Positions 1 through 11,960 of a stretch of DNA of 64,000 bases are shown in pieces. This stretch comes from Montifringilla adamsi (taxonomy: Eukaryota; Chordata; Aves; Passeriformes; Passeridae). The DNA lies in contig JAGGNK010006471.1 of assembly GCA_017590115.1 (NCBI GenBank), forward strand, positions 256,033-320,032. The letters run 5' to 3'. Under the pieces are notes generated by a model. It saw nothing but the letters and a program-made list of their open reading frames with translations, was not told the DNA's origin and did no database searches. Numbering within the stretch: position 1 is the stretch's first letter; each line of letters starts with the position of its first letter. The position numbers and the translations under genes are program-made.

Positions 1-15
1 TGACCTGGTTCTTAC

Positions 16-3000
16 CTAGCTTTTTCCAAGTTGGGCTTAGAGGGTGTGCTCCCTGCAGATGAAAAACCATTGTCACTGTCTGAGGAATCTCCATTCCTTC
101 GGGAAATCCATTCCCTCAATGGTCTGTGAGCAAGGAGTAGTACAACAAGATCTACTTACCAAAACAAATCTAAAGAATTTAAAGTTATCTGAAAGACCCT
201 GGCCTAGTATTTGCCTCATCTCAAACATACCTGATGAAAGGAATTGCCATAAAAAATTTGTTAGGTGCCAAACCCAACTTGGACTTTGGGGTCATGTCAT
301 TTCTGTGGCATGGTAATTTGTCGACGGAAAACCACTCAATATTCTAGAAAAACAAGAAATAAAATCAAAATACCCTCTATTGTAGCCGTAGCAGAATTTT
401 ACAAATGTGTATCAGCCACAATTATTTCCCTTAATTAAAAAATTACCATGGAAGACTTAAATTAACAGGCCACAACAGCGTTTTTCACAAAAGGTTTTCA
501 CAAAAGGTTAATTAACTCTTCCGACTGCCACTACAGTAGCAGATGGTACAGCACAAAATTGCACGATATCACACCTAAAATATGAAAGGTATTAATCAGC
601 AACTAAATTCTGAATAAGAGTTTCATAAACAAACCAACCAAACCATTGCACACAGAATGCCATAAATAAATGTACAGGCTTTGAATATTTTTCAAAAACT
701 TTTTACTTAAAGTGTGATCAATACTGGACCACCAATACCCATTCAAAAGTAAGAAGGGTGTTTAGTTTGACAGCAAGTTTCATGTTTTGTAATAAAAGAA
801 AAAAAAACCATGGCAATAGGATAGGATTTGTGTTACTGTTTATATGTTACAGTTTTAATAGCTAAAACTGTATACTTAGCAGAATGGGAAACAAAATTAG
901 GAATTCTGACCACAGACAGTGTAGAAGAACCCACATGAGATTTGCTATTACAGAATCTACTCTGAAAGCCCTAGGTACAGAAAATATGCAAATTATGGAA
1001 ATAAGTTACAAACTGAACAAGTCTTCAATTTCTACAGGGAGTACAAAACCAGCCTGCCTGGTGGCATTAGATCAGGTGAAGACAAAGCTTCAAAATTCTG
1101 TCATTGGAAGAACTCTTTAACATTCCTACACATATAGTCACTGTTCTACAAAGTACCATATTTACTGTATATTTTAAAAAACACTTAAATTTCATCTTAT
1201 GTTTTAAAAAAACAGGTCTCTAATGCAAGAAATTAAGTCCTGTTGAGTCAAATACTTTCTTTATTTAGAAAGCAAAATAAGCAAAGTGCCCTATTTAGTG
1301 ACACAATCTGCATGGAAATATAGCTGTTTTGAACTGAATTGCCATAAAGGAAAAAATACTCAAACTTCAAGATTACAGATACCACTGACAAAGGTTCCAA
1401 CAAGTTGTTACCTGAGCCTTTGTCTTTCGCTTTCACAATACCTTTTAAAAGCTTAATGGTACACAATACATCCAAAATAGTTCCCTTTTTCTGTCCCCTT
1501 CCCAACTTCCTCCTTAAAATATACTATTTTTTAAATCTGACAGTATTAGACATGAAAGAAAGAAAACAATCCTTAGTTTATCCTCTGGATATGTCCTTTT
1601 GATATGGCTTTTGCATGTCCCCAACTAATAATTAAACTTGCAAATATATAGCTACATTTGCATCTGTAACTATGAATAATATAATGAATATATACATCAC
1701 CTATGAGAAAAGGAGAATTGTATTTTAGCAGCATGCTCTATTGTCTTTTCATGGTGAATGGAGATGTCAGACAGATGGTCAAGTATCAGACCTGCAGGTG
1801 AGCTGCAAGAAGTCAACACAAAACCCTACAGTGCACTGGTACCTAGCATTTAAGGTGTTCATTGTGGGTTCATTATTTTATACACTTCTGGCTTTAAAAA
1901 GCAACTTCTGCAAAGTTCCTGTAGATTCAGACAAGATAGCACATACCCGAATTTCCCTTCTAGTTTTGGGGTTGAACTTCGTGTTCTTGGGAACTCCAGG
2001 AATGATATACAGCCGTGCTAACTGATCATTGATTCGCAGCTCAATGTAGTCCTCTTTGCAGATATAATCTTTTATGTCAAACCCAGTTTCTTCAAACACC
2101 TGAGAAGTATTTAGATGAAATCAGTGTGTATGTATTCAGAGTCATCCTTTCACAACCTATTACCAGAAGCGAAGGAATGGCTATGTTTCAGATACATCCA
2201 TGAAAGCTGCTGGGAAAAACAAGCCTTTACACATAGAGGTTTGCTAAGAAATAGAAAAAGGATCTACATGCTTTAGATTTCTCTGAAACTGCAAACCTGT
2301 TATGCAAGCTGAAACAATTCTATTACACCTTCATGTAACAATTTATTAATATGGATGGGGTTAGTTCTCATCAGCTTCTGAGGTACCACTGAACTCTGTA
2401 GGCACTGCCAATTGAAGACCTCTTCAATTAGATTTTACACATATGGAGTTTATGGTTTCAGATCTGTGCTGACTCCAGTGAAAGAAGTTGAAAGATTTAT
2501 TTCAGATAAAAAATAAACTGTCAGCCTATCCACAATGACAATCTAACCTGTCGGAAAAAAAGATGGCAACAACACTGCTGTTCACTAGTGAAATCTAAAT
2601 ACATTTTTCAAATCAACAACACCATTAAAAGATTTTTTTTCTCCAGTATAACTGTGTCCCCTTTAATGCATTTGCTGGCATAACTTGAAGAGGAAGATAC
2701 ACTTCATCTAACTTCTTCTTGAAGTAGCTGTCTAGTTTATCCTTGACAGGCATACTTAAACAAACAAAAAAAACCCCAAAACCCTGTGATTTCTCAGATA
2801 CTGATTCAGTCCAACTGAAGAACACTAAATGCATCATACTACTTTCTCTCACCTTAATTTTCTCTCTCAAAAACTCTGGCTGTATTATGTTGAATGAACA
2901 CTGAATTTGTACAGTAATATTCTTTCACAGGCCATTTTGAATATGCAGCTTCACTACATATCTATGTCTCCAGGAGCAATAAATACAGATTATTTCATTT

Positions 3001-6000
3001 TTCAGATTTTACTTGCAATATACACTGACTCTTGCTCCTGAAAATAACTGAAAAATAGCGTAACTGGAAAATAGAAAAGTTCTTCACAATTTTTACATAA
3101 AATTCTACAGCCTCCAACTCAGCTTTTTAGCCTCTTTACAGCGACCAGTGTACATAGGCTAAATTCCCATTTCTCCATGTTTTTAAAGTTATGGTGACCC
3201 TTGAAATTAGTACACCAAAAGTCCTAAATTACATAAGATTTCCCAAGCACCACAAGTAATACTTAAATGTAAATTCACAGTTCAGCAGAGAACTTTAAAA
3301 ACAGCACTCACTTCATGCAGCACATTAGTGCAAAAGCATGTGAAACATAAACCTTTTTTTGTTTTATTTATAAAATATATAATTATTTTTTATATATTAT
3401 TTATATATATAAATATATATTTTTGTGATTCTAATCAGGATGGCAGTCTGTTTGTATAATGTGTTCAAACAGAAATATATACATAAAAATAGACAAGTGT
3501 ATATATATATATATATATTTATATATACATATATACACATTTATGTATTTATTTAATATATAACCTTAGGTATTTATTTATTTAATATATAACCTTAGCC
3601 TTGATTACCATTTTGGAACTCAGAAAGGCACCAGACTGCAAGAACAGACTATTTATTCACACAATTTCAATAACAGGATTACCTAAGTAAAGTGCCTTTT
3701 CACCCAACACATGTATCCTGATTTCAGCAAAATTTCACTTCTTTATCTTAAAGGAGTTGATATAACTTACCTCTCTAGCAGCACAATCATGAGGTGCCTC
3801 TTCTTTATTTACTTTCCCTTTTGGAAATCCCCAACCAGATTTTGCTAAATAGCCCTGAACCAAAAGAACCTACAAAATACAAGGGAATGCAACTGTCAAA
3901 CATGAAGGTATTCTAACCAATTTCATTAAATGTCTTCCCTCCACCATCCCCTTGTTCTCCAAAAAAATATGTTAGCCTCAAGGAAGGAAACCGTTAGGTT
4001 TTCTGTGTTCTAGCAAGAACTGTGAAATATTTTACAGAATCATGTAACTCAGAATAAAAAAATAAAATCTGAGAAGGAAAGCATGCAGAAGTGTGCTTAC
4101 TGACTCACATATTATATTTCTGTACACAGCTACCAATATCAAGCAACTCTCATATCTCTGTGAATCTGACAATGAATGTAAATTTCTCCAGAAGAAAAAT
4201 GTAAACAACAAAGAATTACTTCTGCCAGCATATGCCATCCCTCCCTCTAGACAGTCCTTCACAACTATTTCCATACTTACATTTTCAAGTGTCTCATCAA
4301 GTATGATTGCACCATAGGTTGGCACTCCCATTTTGTATTCTTTCCACTCATCTAAAACCTTCTGTACATCTTCACCTTGAGGCAGTAAAAAGGGGCAGTG
4401 ACTGAAGAGTATAGCAGCATGTTAAGGAAAATAAAAGCAGCCAGTTCCAAAGCACATACCAAATACAAAAGATATTCACTCCAAATTTAGAATAAACACT
4501 CCCTCCCCTAAGTCCTTTCAAGATAGAGTCTCTTGGAAGTAAAAAAAAATTACAAATAATCCACTACCAAACACTGAAAGTCAGAGAGCATCAAGTAATT
4601 CAGCAATTCCTATACAAAGCAATCTAAATAAATGAAAAAAAAAAAAAAAAAACCACAAACAAAAAACCAAAACCAACCAAACAAAAAAGACACTAAAAAA
4701 AAAGCCAACAAAACACTAAAAAAAACACCAAGAAAAAAGACTGCACAAGGCTGATTGTTTGAAGGAAGGTAATTTTGAAAAAAAGTAACCCCATAACAGT
4801 TATTTTGAATATGTATTATTTGCAAACACATTTTCTTAATTTTGAAGTGAGCAAGAGACAGAAAAAATTTCAGTTTCTTGTGCTTGAAATAAATGGGAAT
4901 GCACTTTTGCAACAATCATTTGTTAAGATTATGGCACAGATCCTATCTTCAGTATTTAGTATGCAAAAAAAAAAATTTAATGACATATAGTTATAGAAAT
5001 CTACATTCTAATACCGTTTATCAAAACTCACCATGCAGAGAAAATATAAACAACCTCTATAACCCTAAAATTTTGAGAGAAAATTTGCAAGCCCTTAATC
5101 AAAGTATTAATATTATATATTACATATATTATACTACCAATAAAAAATACTCCATAGCAGAATACTTAAAAATACACTGCAGCAGAACTAATATTTGTGG
5201 CAAATATGGGCTAGAAAGAGAAATATGTAATGAACATATAACATCTATTACACTGCATTTTTTCTGCACTGCGTACAATTAGTAGGAGAATTTTGTTGGC
5301 CTGAAAATACATTTACAATTAAAAACATCTATAAAATAACAGCATAACAACAACCAACAGAATAAGACCATATTTTTACAGTTTACAGTTAAAAGCTGTA
5401 GTGTTCTGAAGTAAATATATATTATGAAACTAACAGATAAGTATGTTGTGTATTGAAAGCATGGATAATATTATCCTCAAAGTTAGAAGCAATATTTCAA
5501 TCTCAGATCAAGAACATATGGGACAAGGCTAAAACTAAAACGCTTGCTGGATGAAAGCCACAAAGTTTTCTCTAGCAAGGACTAGATAGTACACATTCCA
5601 GCAGCCCTTGCAAGCAACAAAAACAGCTGAGGCCAACCATTTGAATTCAGTAAAAATGCAGTTTCTACTCTACAGAAACTTCCAATAAATACATACCACT
5701 GGCCATGGCAGAACACATACCACCTTCAACTACTTTAATATTTACGTCACTAGTTACATGAAAATTAATAATCTGTGGAGTTCAGTTTGAAGAGCACCAA
5801 CAGCTCACCCTTGAAACCAACCTAGCATGCAAAGTGCAACCATGAGAAAAAATCCTCAAACATCAGAAACAGACTGTTTTCCATAGTTCTTTAGCAGTCC
5901 AAGAAACATCTCTTTTGTGAGTGCCACAAAATGATGGAAGCAGTGAGCTCAGTAACATCACATACCTAGCAATACTAACTTTTAATCATTAACACATGAA

Positions 6001-9000
6001 CTGACATTATCATACTATGAAATACTGTTAACAATATTCAGTTTGCACTTTACCACTGAGACAGAAAACAATCAGAGTAATAAAAAGGATATCAGCTTTA
6101 GCAAAGTCTCTTATCCCACACTGAGGTAATCCTGGTGTGTTTTGCATGTAGAAATCCAAATAAAACCAATGGGCAAGTTCAATCTGAAAACACACTCTGA
6201 TTGCATTGTCTCTCTCTTCACTTGGAATGTGCAAAATAAATCGGCTGACAGGAAAGAAAAAGAGTAAGATTAGCCAAATCTACTGATTAAATACAGCTAA
6301 CAATAAAACATTGCAACAGTACAATTCTTGATCCATTAGCACGTACCAACAGACCTCCAGATCCTCCTCATGTTCCACAAGGACAGTAAAAAGTTTTCAC
6401 AAAGTAAAATACAGCTTTTAAAGTCAAGAAGGAAAATGGATGATTATGATCTTTCAGAAATATAAATTACAATATACTTAGTAAATTAACTGTTGTAAAA
6501 ACAGGGAGTGTGAAGACAACCTACTTAAACGGCTATGTTACAAAAATGAAAGCATTTTTACAAGTCCATTAAATAACATCTGCAAACTCTGATAAGATAT
6601 TTCAGTGCTATTTTTTTCAGGACACAAGTTGAACATAGTTATATATTTTCACTTAAAACCACAGTAAACTAATAATTTACATAGATTTTAAAATTCAATA
6701 TGATCCTACAAATTTTCTCAGTCTGAAACTGAACATGAACAATCAGGTTTAGTCCAGATACTGGCACACAGACAGAGTCACTGAGAGAAAAGTTTAAGCA
6801 GCACTGTGTGATACACCATTTTAGCTAAGCAGAAGAAGTTTTATTTATTTATGTATTTGTATCGAAAGCAGAACTTCCTTTTTAGAAATTTAAGGTCATA
6901 CACCCCACTGAACTTAAATCATTTGATGGAGATCTTTGACATTCAGCTCCTTAGGGCAACCAGCTAAATTCCAAAAGTGCATAATTATCATTGCTCGAAG
7001 CAGAAATTCTGTATCTTTACTTAAAATCTGACAAGTATGTCACAGGATCTCAGAACTGGTTGCCTCTCTAAGGCACTCTGGCCAAGGACAGAGGCAGAAG
7101 GTCACTGCCTCACTGGTGCAAGCACACACCTGATACTCCCCAGGTTTCCAGGCACATTCACAGGTTCCCCAGGTACTATCACAGGTCTCCTTTGCCACTC
7201 CATAGCCCTGCCCAGACCCCAGACCCTCACGCCCCTCACATAGGTCCCTGCCCCACCAGATGGTCCAGTTTGAAGTTTGCTAGTGAGAACACATGCACAA
7301 GAGGTCTGGGGAAGGCACCTGTCCCCCGCCCACACCCAGTCCTGCTGCAGCTGCCTGTGCTCTGCCCCTCACTGCCCTCACTCACACCACTTCCCCCACA
7401 GAAGCTGGTACCCAGGACACTCATCATTGCTGCCCCAGACACTGGGAGCTGAGACCCCCTCCTGGGAGTGGCTGGCACTGAGATCTGCTCCCTCACTCCA
7501 GCAGCTGACACCTTGCCCAATATCAGACAGAACTCCCATCAGCAGCTGGCAATTCATTCTTGGAGCACACATATACAGGGGGTAGAGAGTGGAATTATCC
7601 AGACAAAAATAAATATTTACTAAGAAGATATAAGACAGGAGAGTCAGTGACACTGGGGCAGAAGGGTCAGACAGTGAAGTGTAGTAACTTGCCCAGTTTT
7701 ACAGCCAGCTCTTTTATACCCCTTTCTGCCTACCTTTGTCTCTCCCTGCTTCTCTTTTCCTGCGGCACTGCTCTCAACCCAGAGTGTGGGATCCCCCCAG
7801 ATCTAAAGCCCTAAGAGATACAAAGGCCAGGCTGATATTCCTCAGAGTGATGCTTGTGATTTCTTGGCAGTAGGTCAATTAGTGAAATTAACAGGTTTGT
7901 TTCTTGTCATTGTGTCTACTTCTGATTTCTTAGGTCTGTGTCTAAATATATTTTCATTCTGATTCCTTCACTTTTTTTCTGTTTTCAAGGAATAGGTCCA
8001 TAATCAGATAAACTTGCTGGAACAAACATTCCTACACCCCCTCATCAACCAGTGGCCAGGTTTGGTTTTCACCACTGCCTTCCTTATCATTCCTCTGTTG
8101 GTTTTGTAGACTTGTGTGCTTTGTTGATGGATTTCTCATCTTCTTATCATTCTTTTGCTGGGTTTGTAGCCTTTATTTATTTACTATGATTTTATTTCTC
8201 ATCTTCCTATCCAATTTTCACATGGAAAAAGGGCCTTGGCCAGATACCCTTAAAGACCTTGGCAGGCCTGAGAAGGAGTCTATGTGAACCTCATGACTTT
8301 CAACACAGCCAAGTGCTGTGCCTGGGTTGGGATAATCCAAGCACAATGTAAACAGTCTGATCAGAGAACGGATGGAGAGCAGCTCTGGGGAGGAGGATTT
8401 GAGGTGTTGGTGGATGAGAATCTTGACATGAGCTGACACTGTGAGCTCGCAGCCCATTCTTTTGATGGAACATAGTGTGCACAGCAGATTAAGGGAGGTG
8501 ATTCTCACCCTTTATTCTGTTCTCGTGAGACTTCACCTAAGTGTTGTGTCCAGCTGTTGGAACTTCAATAAAAGAGGATGGGGATATGCTGGAGCAAGTC
8601 TTCTCTGAGGCCTTTCAGGACCTCAGCGGGGCTACAAGAGAGCTGGAGAGAGTCTTTTTACTATGTCATAGTGACAGGACAAGGGGGAATGGCTTTAAAG
8701 AGAAAAAGGGGAAGGTTTAGATAATAGGAAAAAAATTTTTCACTGTGAGGGTCATGAGTCACTGGCACACACTTTCCAGAGAAGCTGTGGATGGCCTGTC
8801 CCCGGAAGTGTTCAGTAGCAATCTGGTCTAGAAGGTGACCCTGCTTTTGGCAGAGCGGCTGGGATGAGATGATATTTAAGGTCCCTTTAACCCAAAGCAC
8901 TCTGTGATTTTCCCTTGCATAAATAACCTTATTCACATCAACATTTTACAACTTCCCAATTTTCAAGTGGCACTACCACTTCCAGTTTCTTTTGAAGGCT

Positions 9001-11593
9001 CTGTTCTGACTGCTGAAAAGATCCCTTATCTATAAAGTTGCTGTAACTAAAAGATAACTTAAAAGTCTACATTACATCATATCATCTAGTTGATGATATT
9101 TTCTTGCCCCAGCATTGCAGCTGAACATAAATCTAAAGATAAAATGCAGCAGTATCAAAGAGGAGTAAGAACATGCCAGGGATTAGGCTTAGAGAACAAT
9201 AGCAAAGCCAAATACAATGATACCTATTAATCAGAAAGTTAACTTGTAAGTTACTTGGAGTGACTGAAATGCTAAAACAGGCATGGCATCTCTAGGTTGT
9301 TCTAGGTGCAGCTGCCAGGTGCTGGCAGTGACAGGCTAATGCTGGACACACTGTGGGACACAGCTGGAGGCAGCAGCTGAGATGGTGGTGCCTGTGGGGA
9401 AGTGTATTTCAGGACAAAAATGCCAGACAGGCAGAGGAAGTGAAAAAAACAGCATGAAACAGCAGTGCAAACACCAAAGTTGGAGAAGAAGAAGGAAGAG
9501 GAGATGTCCATCCTACAGTCTTTGGAGTATCACGTGCTGGAGCAGATGGATATGTCCTGAAGAACCCTTAGCCTGTAGGAGTGATCCCACACTGGAGCAG
9601 GGGCAAAGCATAAGAGGGAAGAGCCCCAGAGAGGATGTGTTACAGACTGACCACAACTCCCATTCCCCATCCCCTGAGCTGCTCGCAGGGAAGGAGGTAG
9701 AGGAGAGGAGAGAATGAAAGGATGAAGCCGACATGAAGTTTCTCTGGGAAAAACAAGGATGCAGAAAAAGCTCTTTTTCAAATGTTTTTTGAAGAGGGGA
9801 AGTGTGTGGCTGGGTGAGATCTGGCCACTTCAGCAAGGTGAATCAACCACAGTCTGGAAGTCAAAAGACAGGATAAAAGGACTTGTTTACAAGACAAAGG
9901 AAGTTTCAAGAAGCTGCTAAACCTATATTATGACTCTGCACATCCACTTCTTTACTCAGTTAAACAACTCCATAGCACAAGGCAGCATGACAAAAACTGA
10001 CATGGATAGCTGTAACTTGTTATTTAACAATACCCAGTAACTGAGTATGAAAAATCACCTGTCACTTTCTACCAAAATTCCCACTAATATCATATATAGA
10101 TTGAAGAATGTAGGATATTACAGATATTTTTATAACACATTTATAACATTAACAGAATTACAATACAAAACACCATTTCTAAGATAGAAGATTACAGTAT
10201 CTCAAAGAAACACAGTAAAACACTGGGACTGATCCTATTACAATGTAAGATTCAAATACTCATGGGCCCTTCTGTTAGTCACCCCACGGAAGTGACACTA
10301 ACAGACTGTATCAGTTTTGCAATCACTGCAATTCCTCTCTGGATTTTCTGAAGAAGTCTTAAATCTTGTGTCATATGTGAACAGGGATCCGAAAGGCAAG
10401 TTCCTCTCTCTGCAGGGAGCCCAAAGCAGACACAATGGAAACATAAACATGCTTCCGAGGCCAGATTTAAGGAATTGAAAATTTACATGCCTACCACAAA
10501 CTCTGACTCTTGCATGAGACAAGTGCAGAACAATACTGAGCAGGACAGTTCTACCTTCCTGTGGTATTCTCACTTCTAAACATTTTCGCTCATTTGAAAA
10601 CCGTAATTACAGTAAGCGGGGTATCTTTCCTCTTCACTAACCTTTCCCTCTTTTACATAAATACCTCATAAGGAGTCCCTTGGAGGTGGTAAGATAGAAG
10701 GATTATTTCATGCCAAATATCACATGCAGTTTGTGTCATTACATTCTGGGGATGACAAACAAATTACAAAGTTTGAAGGGCTGCACCACACATGATCAGA
10801 GGTTGAGACTGTCGGGGGGAAAATGCAACTTGGCCCTTTTACAGAATCCACGCTTTACGAAAATTCAAACGCAAAGCCCCTGGAACAAAAAAAAGCATTT
10901 CACTCTGAAAGAACCGACAAGCAGGAAAGGGCAGCTTCACACCGAAGGGTGCCCCTGTGGCTCTTCCTTTCCGCCCGCTGGCACGTTCCCTTCCAGCAGA
11001 GGAAACTCCCCAGAAGGGACTCCCCGCCACCCCTTCCAAATGAAACCAGACCTCAGAGCAGCAAGTACCACATCACTGCTGGGCTACACGTCACGCCAGC
11101 CCCACGCTCCCAGCTCTTCTTTCACCTGAGCAAACACCGCCGACGCAGTTCTACCTTTTCCGGCCCAAGCCCCGCAAGAAATCCCCATAAACAATGTTCT
11201 CCCACTTCCCCCGTGCACTCGGCTCCCGGCCCGCCGCCGGAGCAGCCCCACACCAGGTCCAGAAGCTGCCGCGGGCAGCCTTCCCGCCCTTCCAGGACGG
11301 ATTCCATGGGGAGGGCGGAGCCTCGGGCACGGTAGGAATGGGCAGAGCCTCGTCCTTCCGCTTCCCGGCCGCCGCGGGACGGCCAAAGCCGCCCCTTCAG
11401 TCTGGGTGGCCTCGCACCCCCTCAATGTCTCGAGCATCTCGAGCCCCGCGCCTCGGGCGCGGGCAGGGTCAAGCGCCCTTCCCGCCCTCCGGCAGCAGCG
11501 GCACCGCAGCCCTGGGGCCGCCCCCGCCCCACGGCCATACCTGCATAGGTCGTCCAGGACGCTGCTGGGGATCTCGGCCCGTTTGGTCTCCAT
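16..11593 (-). CDS. DCP2: DCP2, m7GpppN-mRNA decapping hydrolase (coding exons 1-7; 3' part outside window)
   Basis: Coding exons on the minus strand: 11541-11593, 6093-6244, 4281-4408, 3771-3869, 1947-2099, 231-343 and 16-123, together 806 nt or 268 complete codons in one continuous frame. The start is [17 protein letters not shown], the known DCP2 N-terminus. Exon 2 carries the N-terminal Box A regulatory domain (residues 19-68, [20 protein letters not shown]). Exons 4-5 carry the Nudix box: G129, E135, then R143-E144-V-F-E147-E148-T-G150; E147 and E148 are the known metal-binding catalytic glutamates. Exons 6-7 hold the Box B region and a Ser/Asp-rich segment ([12 protein letters not shown]). 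DCP2 removes the 5' cap of mRNA, giving m7GDP and 5'-monophosphate RNA, in the cytoplasm and P-bodies, activated by DCP1 and EDC proteins. All donors and acceptors are GT-AG except intron 2, which is AT-AC. The last codon is split (AG at 16-17), so the gene continues off the left edge. Identity is certain from the protein and from its neighbours. Confidence 0.97.
3360..3598. repeat. AT-rich microsatellite region with a tandem duplication
   Basis: Runs of TA and TATTTA occur here, including an uninterrupted (TA)n of about 20 bp. They end in two copies of TATTTATTTAATATATAACCTTAG side by side (about 3545-3598). The region lies in DCP2 intron 4. Confidence 0.85.
4409..6092 (-). other. DCP2: DCP2 intron 2: U12-type AT-AC intron
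   Basis: Read on the minus strand, the donor after GCTAAAGCTG is ATATCCTTT (6092 downward), the U12 5' splice-site consensus with an A first base. Near the other end stands TTCCTTAAC, an exact U12 branch-site match, followed by 12 nt ending in AC at 4410-4409. Splicing here joins G to TC and gives Ala-Val-Phe-Ser-His-Cys, the conserved DCP2 sequence. There is no GT at the expected donor. The downstream CAG at 4404-4402 is an AG decoy inside exon 3; using it would lose five bases and the frame. Removal would require the minor spliceosome. Confidence 0.93.
4634..4735. repeat. A-rich low-complexity tract
   Basis: A run of about 19 A is followed by A blocks interrupted by CC and CAA (ACCAAAACCAACC). 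It lies in DCP2 intron 2, not near its splice sites. Confidence 0.85.
7038..8036 (-). repeat. unrecognised repeat-like block in DCP2 intron 1
   Basis: Base composition changes abruptly near 7038 from AT-rich intron to C-rich sequence and returns after about 8036. The block reads TGTCACAGGA at the left and ATTCCTACA at the right, compatible with TG...CA ends of an LTR. On the minus strand there is a TATA-like GGTATAAAAGAGCTGG at about 7708-7723. No coding region or target duplication was confirmed. Confidence 0.35.
8080..8215. repeat. tandem repeat, about 60 bp unit, imperfect
   Basis: Three diverged copies of a unit containing CTTATCATTCYTYTGYTGGKTTTGTAG and TTTCTCATCTTC can be lined up. They sit next to the CR1 copy in DCP2 intron 1. 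Confidence 0.55.
8245..8910 (+). mobile_element. CR1 LINE, 5'-truncated, in DCP2 intron 1
   Basis: The segment follows the 3' end of avian CR1. Decayed reverse-transcriptase tail sequence (AACCTCATGACTTTCAACA, GATGAGAATCTTGACATGAG) is followed by the 3' UTR (TGACAGGACAAGGGGGAATGG, CCAGAGAAGCTGTGGATGGC). It ends AAGCACTCTGTGATTTT, the degenerate CR1 tail. Reading frames are broken, and it is antisense to DCP2. The left limit is approximate. Confidence 0.88.
9300..9780. repeat. probable interspersed repeat, family unknown
   Basis: A GC-richer, G/A-biased block (GGAGGCAGCAGCTGAGATGG, ACACTGGAGCAGGGGCAAAG) interrupts the AT-rich intron. It looks like dispersed sequence seen in songbird genomes, but I cannot assign a family. 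Open frames on both strands are short and show no protein signature. Confidence 0.35.
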
Positions 11594-11960
11594 AGGGAAG
11601 CGCGGCTCATCCCGACGCGGCGGAGGCCGGGGCGCAGAGAAACGGCGGGGGCGGGACCGCGCTGCGGGGGGGCGGCGGAGCGGCGGCTCCCGAGGCCAAT
11701 CGGCTCCCGCCGCTGGCGGAGCGGCGGCCAATGGGGCGGGGCAGGAGGCGGGACCGGCGAGCTCAGGTGATCGTGGGCGGCCAATGGGAGGCGCGGGGTG
11801 GGGTCGTCGCGAGCGCGCTGATAACGCGCCGCGCCGGGACACGGAACGGGACAGCGGGACGGGGACGGGACGGCTGCGATGGAGGGAGGGGCCCGGGGCG
11901 TGGTGAGGCACAGCTGGGGTGCTGTGTCCAGCTCTGGGCTCCTCAGCACAGAGAGCCACG
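11541..11960 (-). promoter_or_regulatory. DCP2: DCP2 CpG-island promoter with three CCAAT boxes
   Basis: The sequence is strongly CpG-rich from about 11100 to 11950 and has no TATA box near the start. Three CCAAT pentamers on the plus strand begin at 11696, 11728 and 11781 (inverted relative to DCP2), with a GC box (GGGGCGGGG) just after the second. The spacings of 32 and 53 bp are close to three and five helical turns. CCAAT boxes are NF-Y sites and GC boxes are Sp1/KLF sites by established knowledge; use here is inferred. The 5' UTR probably begins within about 100-150 bp upstream of the ATG at 11593. Confidence 0.7.

Larger units (their letters stand above)
6245..11540 (-). other. DCP2: DCP2 intron 1
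   Basis: This 5.3 kb GT-AG intron separates the short first coding exon from the Box A exon. It contains a clear CR1 copy (8245-8910), a GC-rich block of unrecognised repeat-like DNA (about 7038-8036), short tandem repeats (about 8080-8215) and another repeat-like block (about 9300-9780). No additional exon was recognised. Confidence 0.85.

Noticed and set aside
4402..4404. AG acceptor for DCP2 exon 3
   Set aside because: Using this AG loses five bases and breaks the frame. The AC five bases upstream fits both the U12 signals and the protein.
6028..6092. Read-through of DCP2 exon 2 to a GT donor further downstream (CAGTG/GTAAAG)
   Set aside because: It would add non-conserved hydrophobic residues absent from DCP2 proteins. 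The U12 donor explains the junction exactly.
11084..11959. Minus-strand open frame of 291 codons
   Set aside because: It is the DCP2 first exon frame running on into CpG-island intron and leader. Only 11541-11593 is supported as coding.
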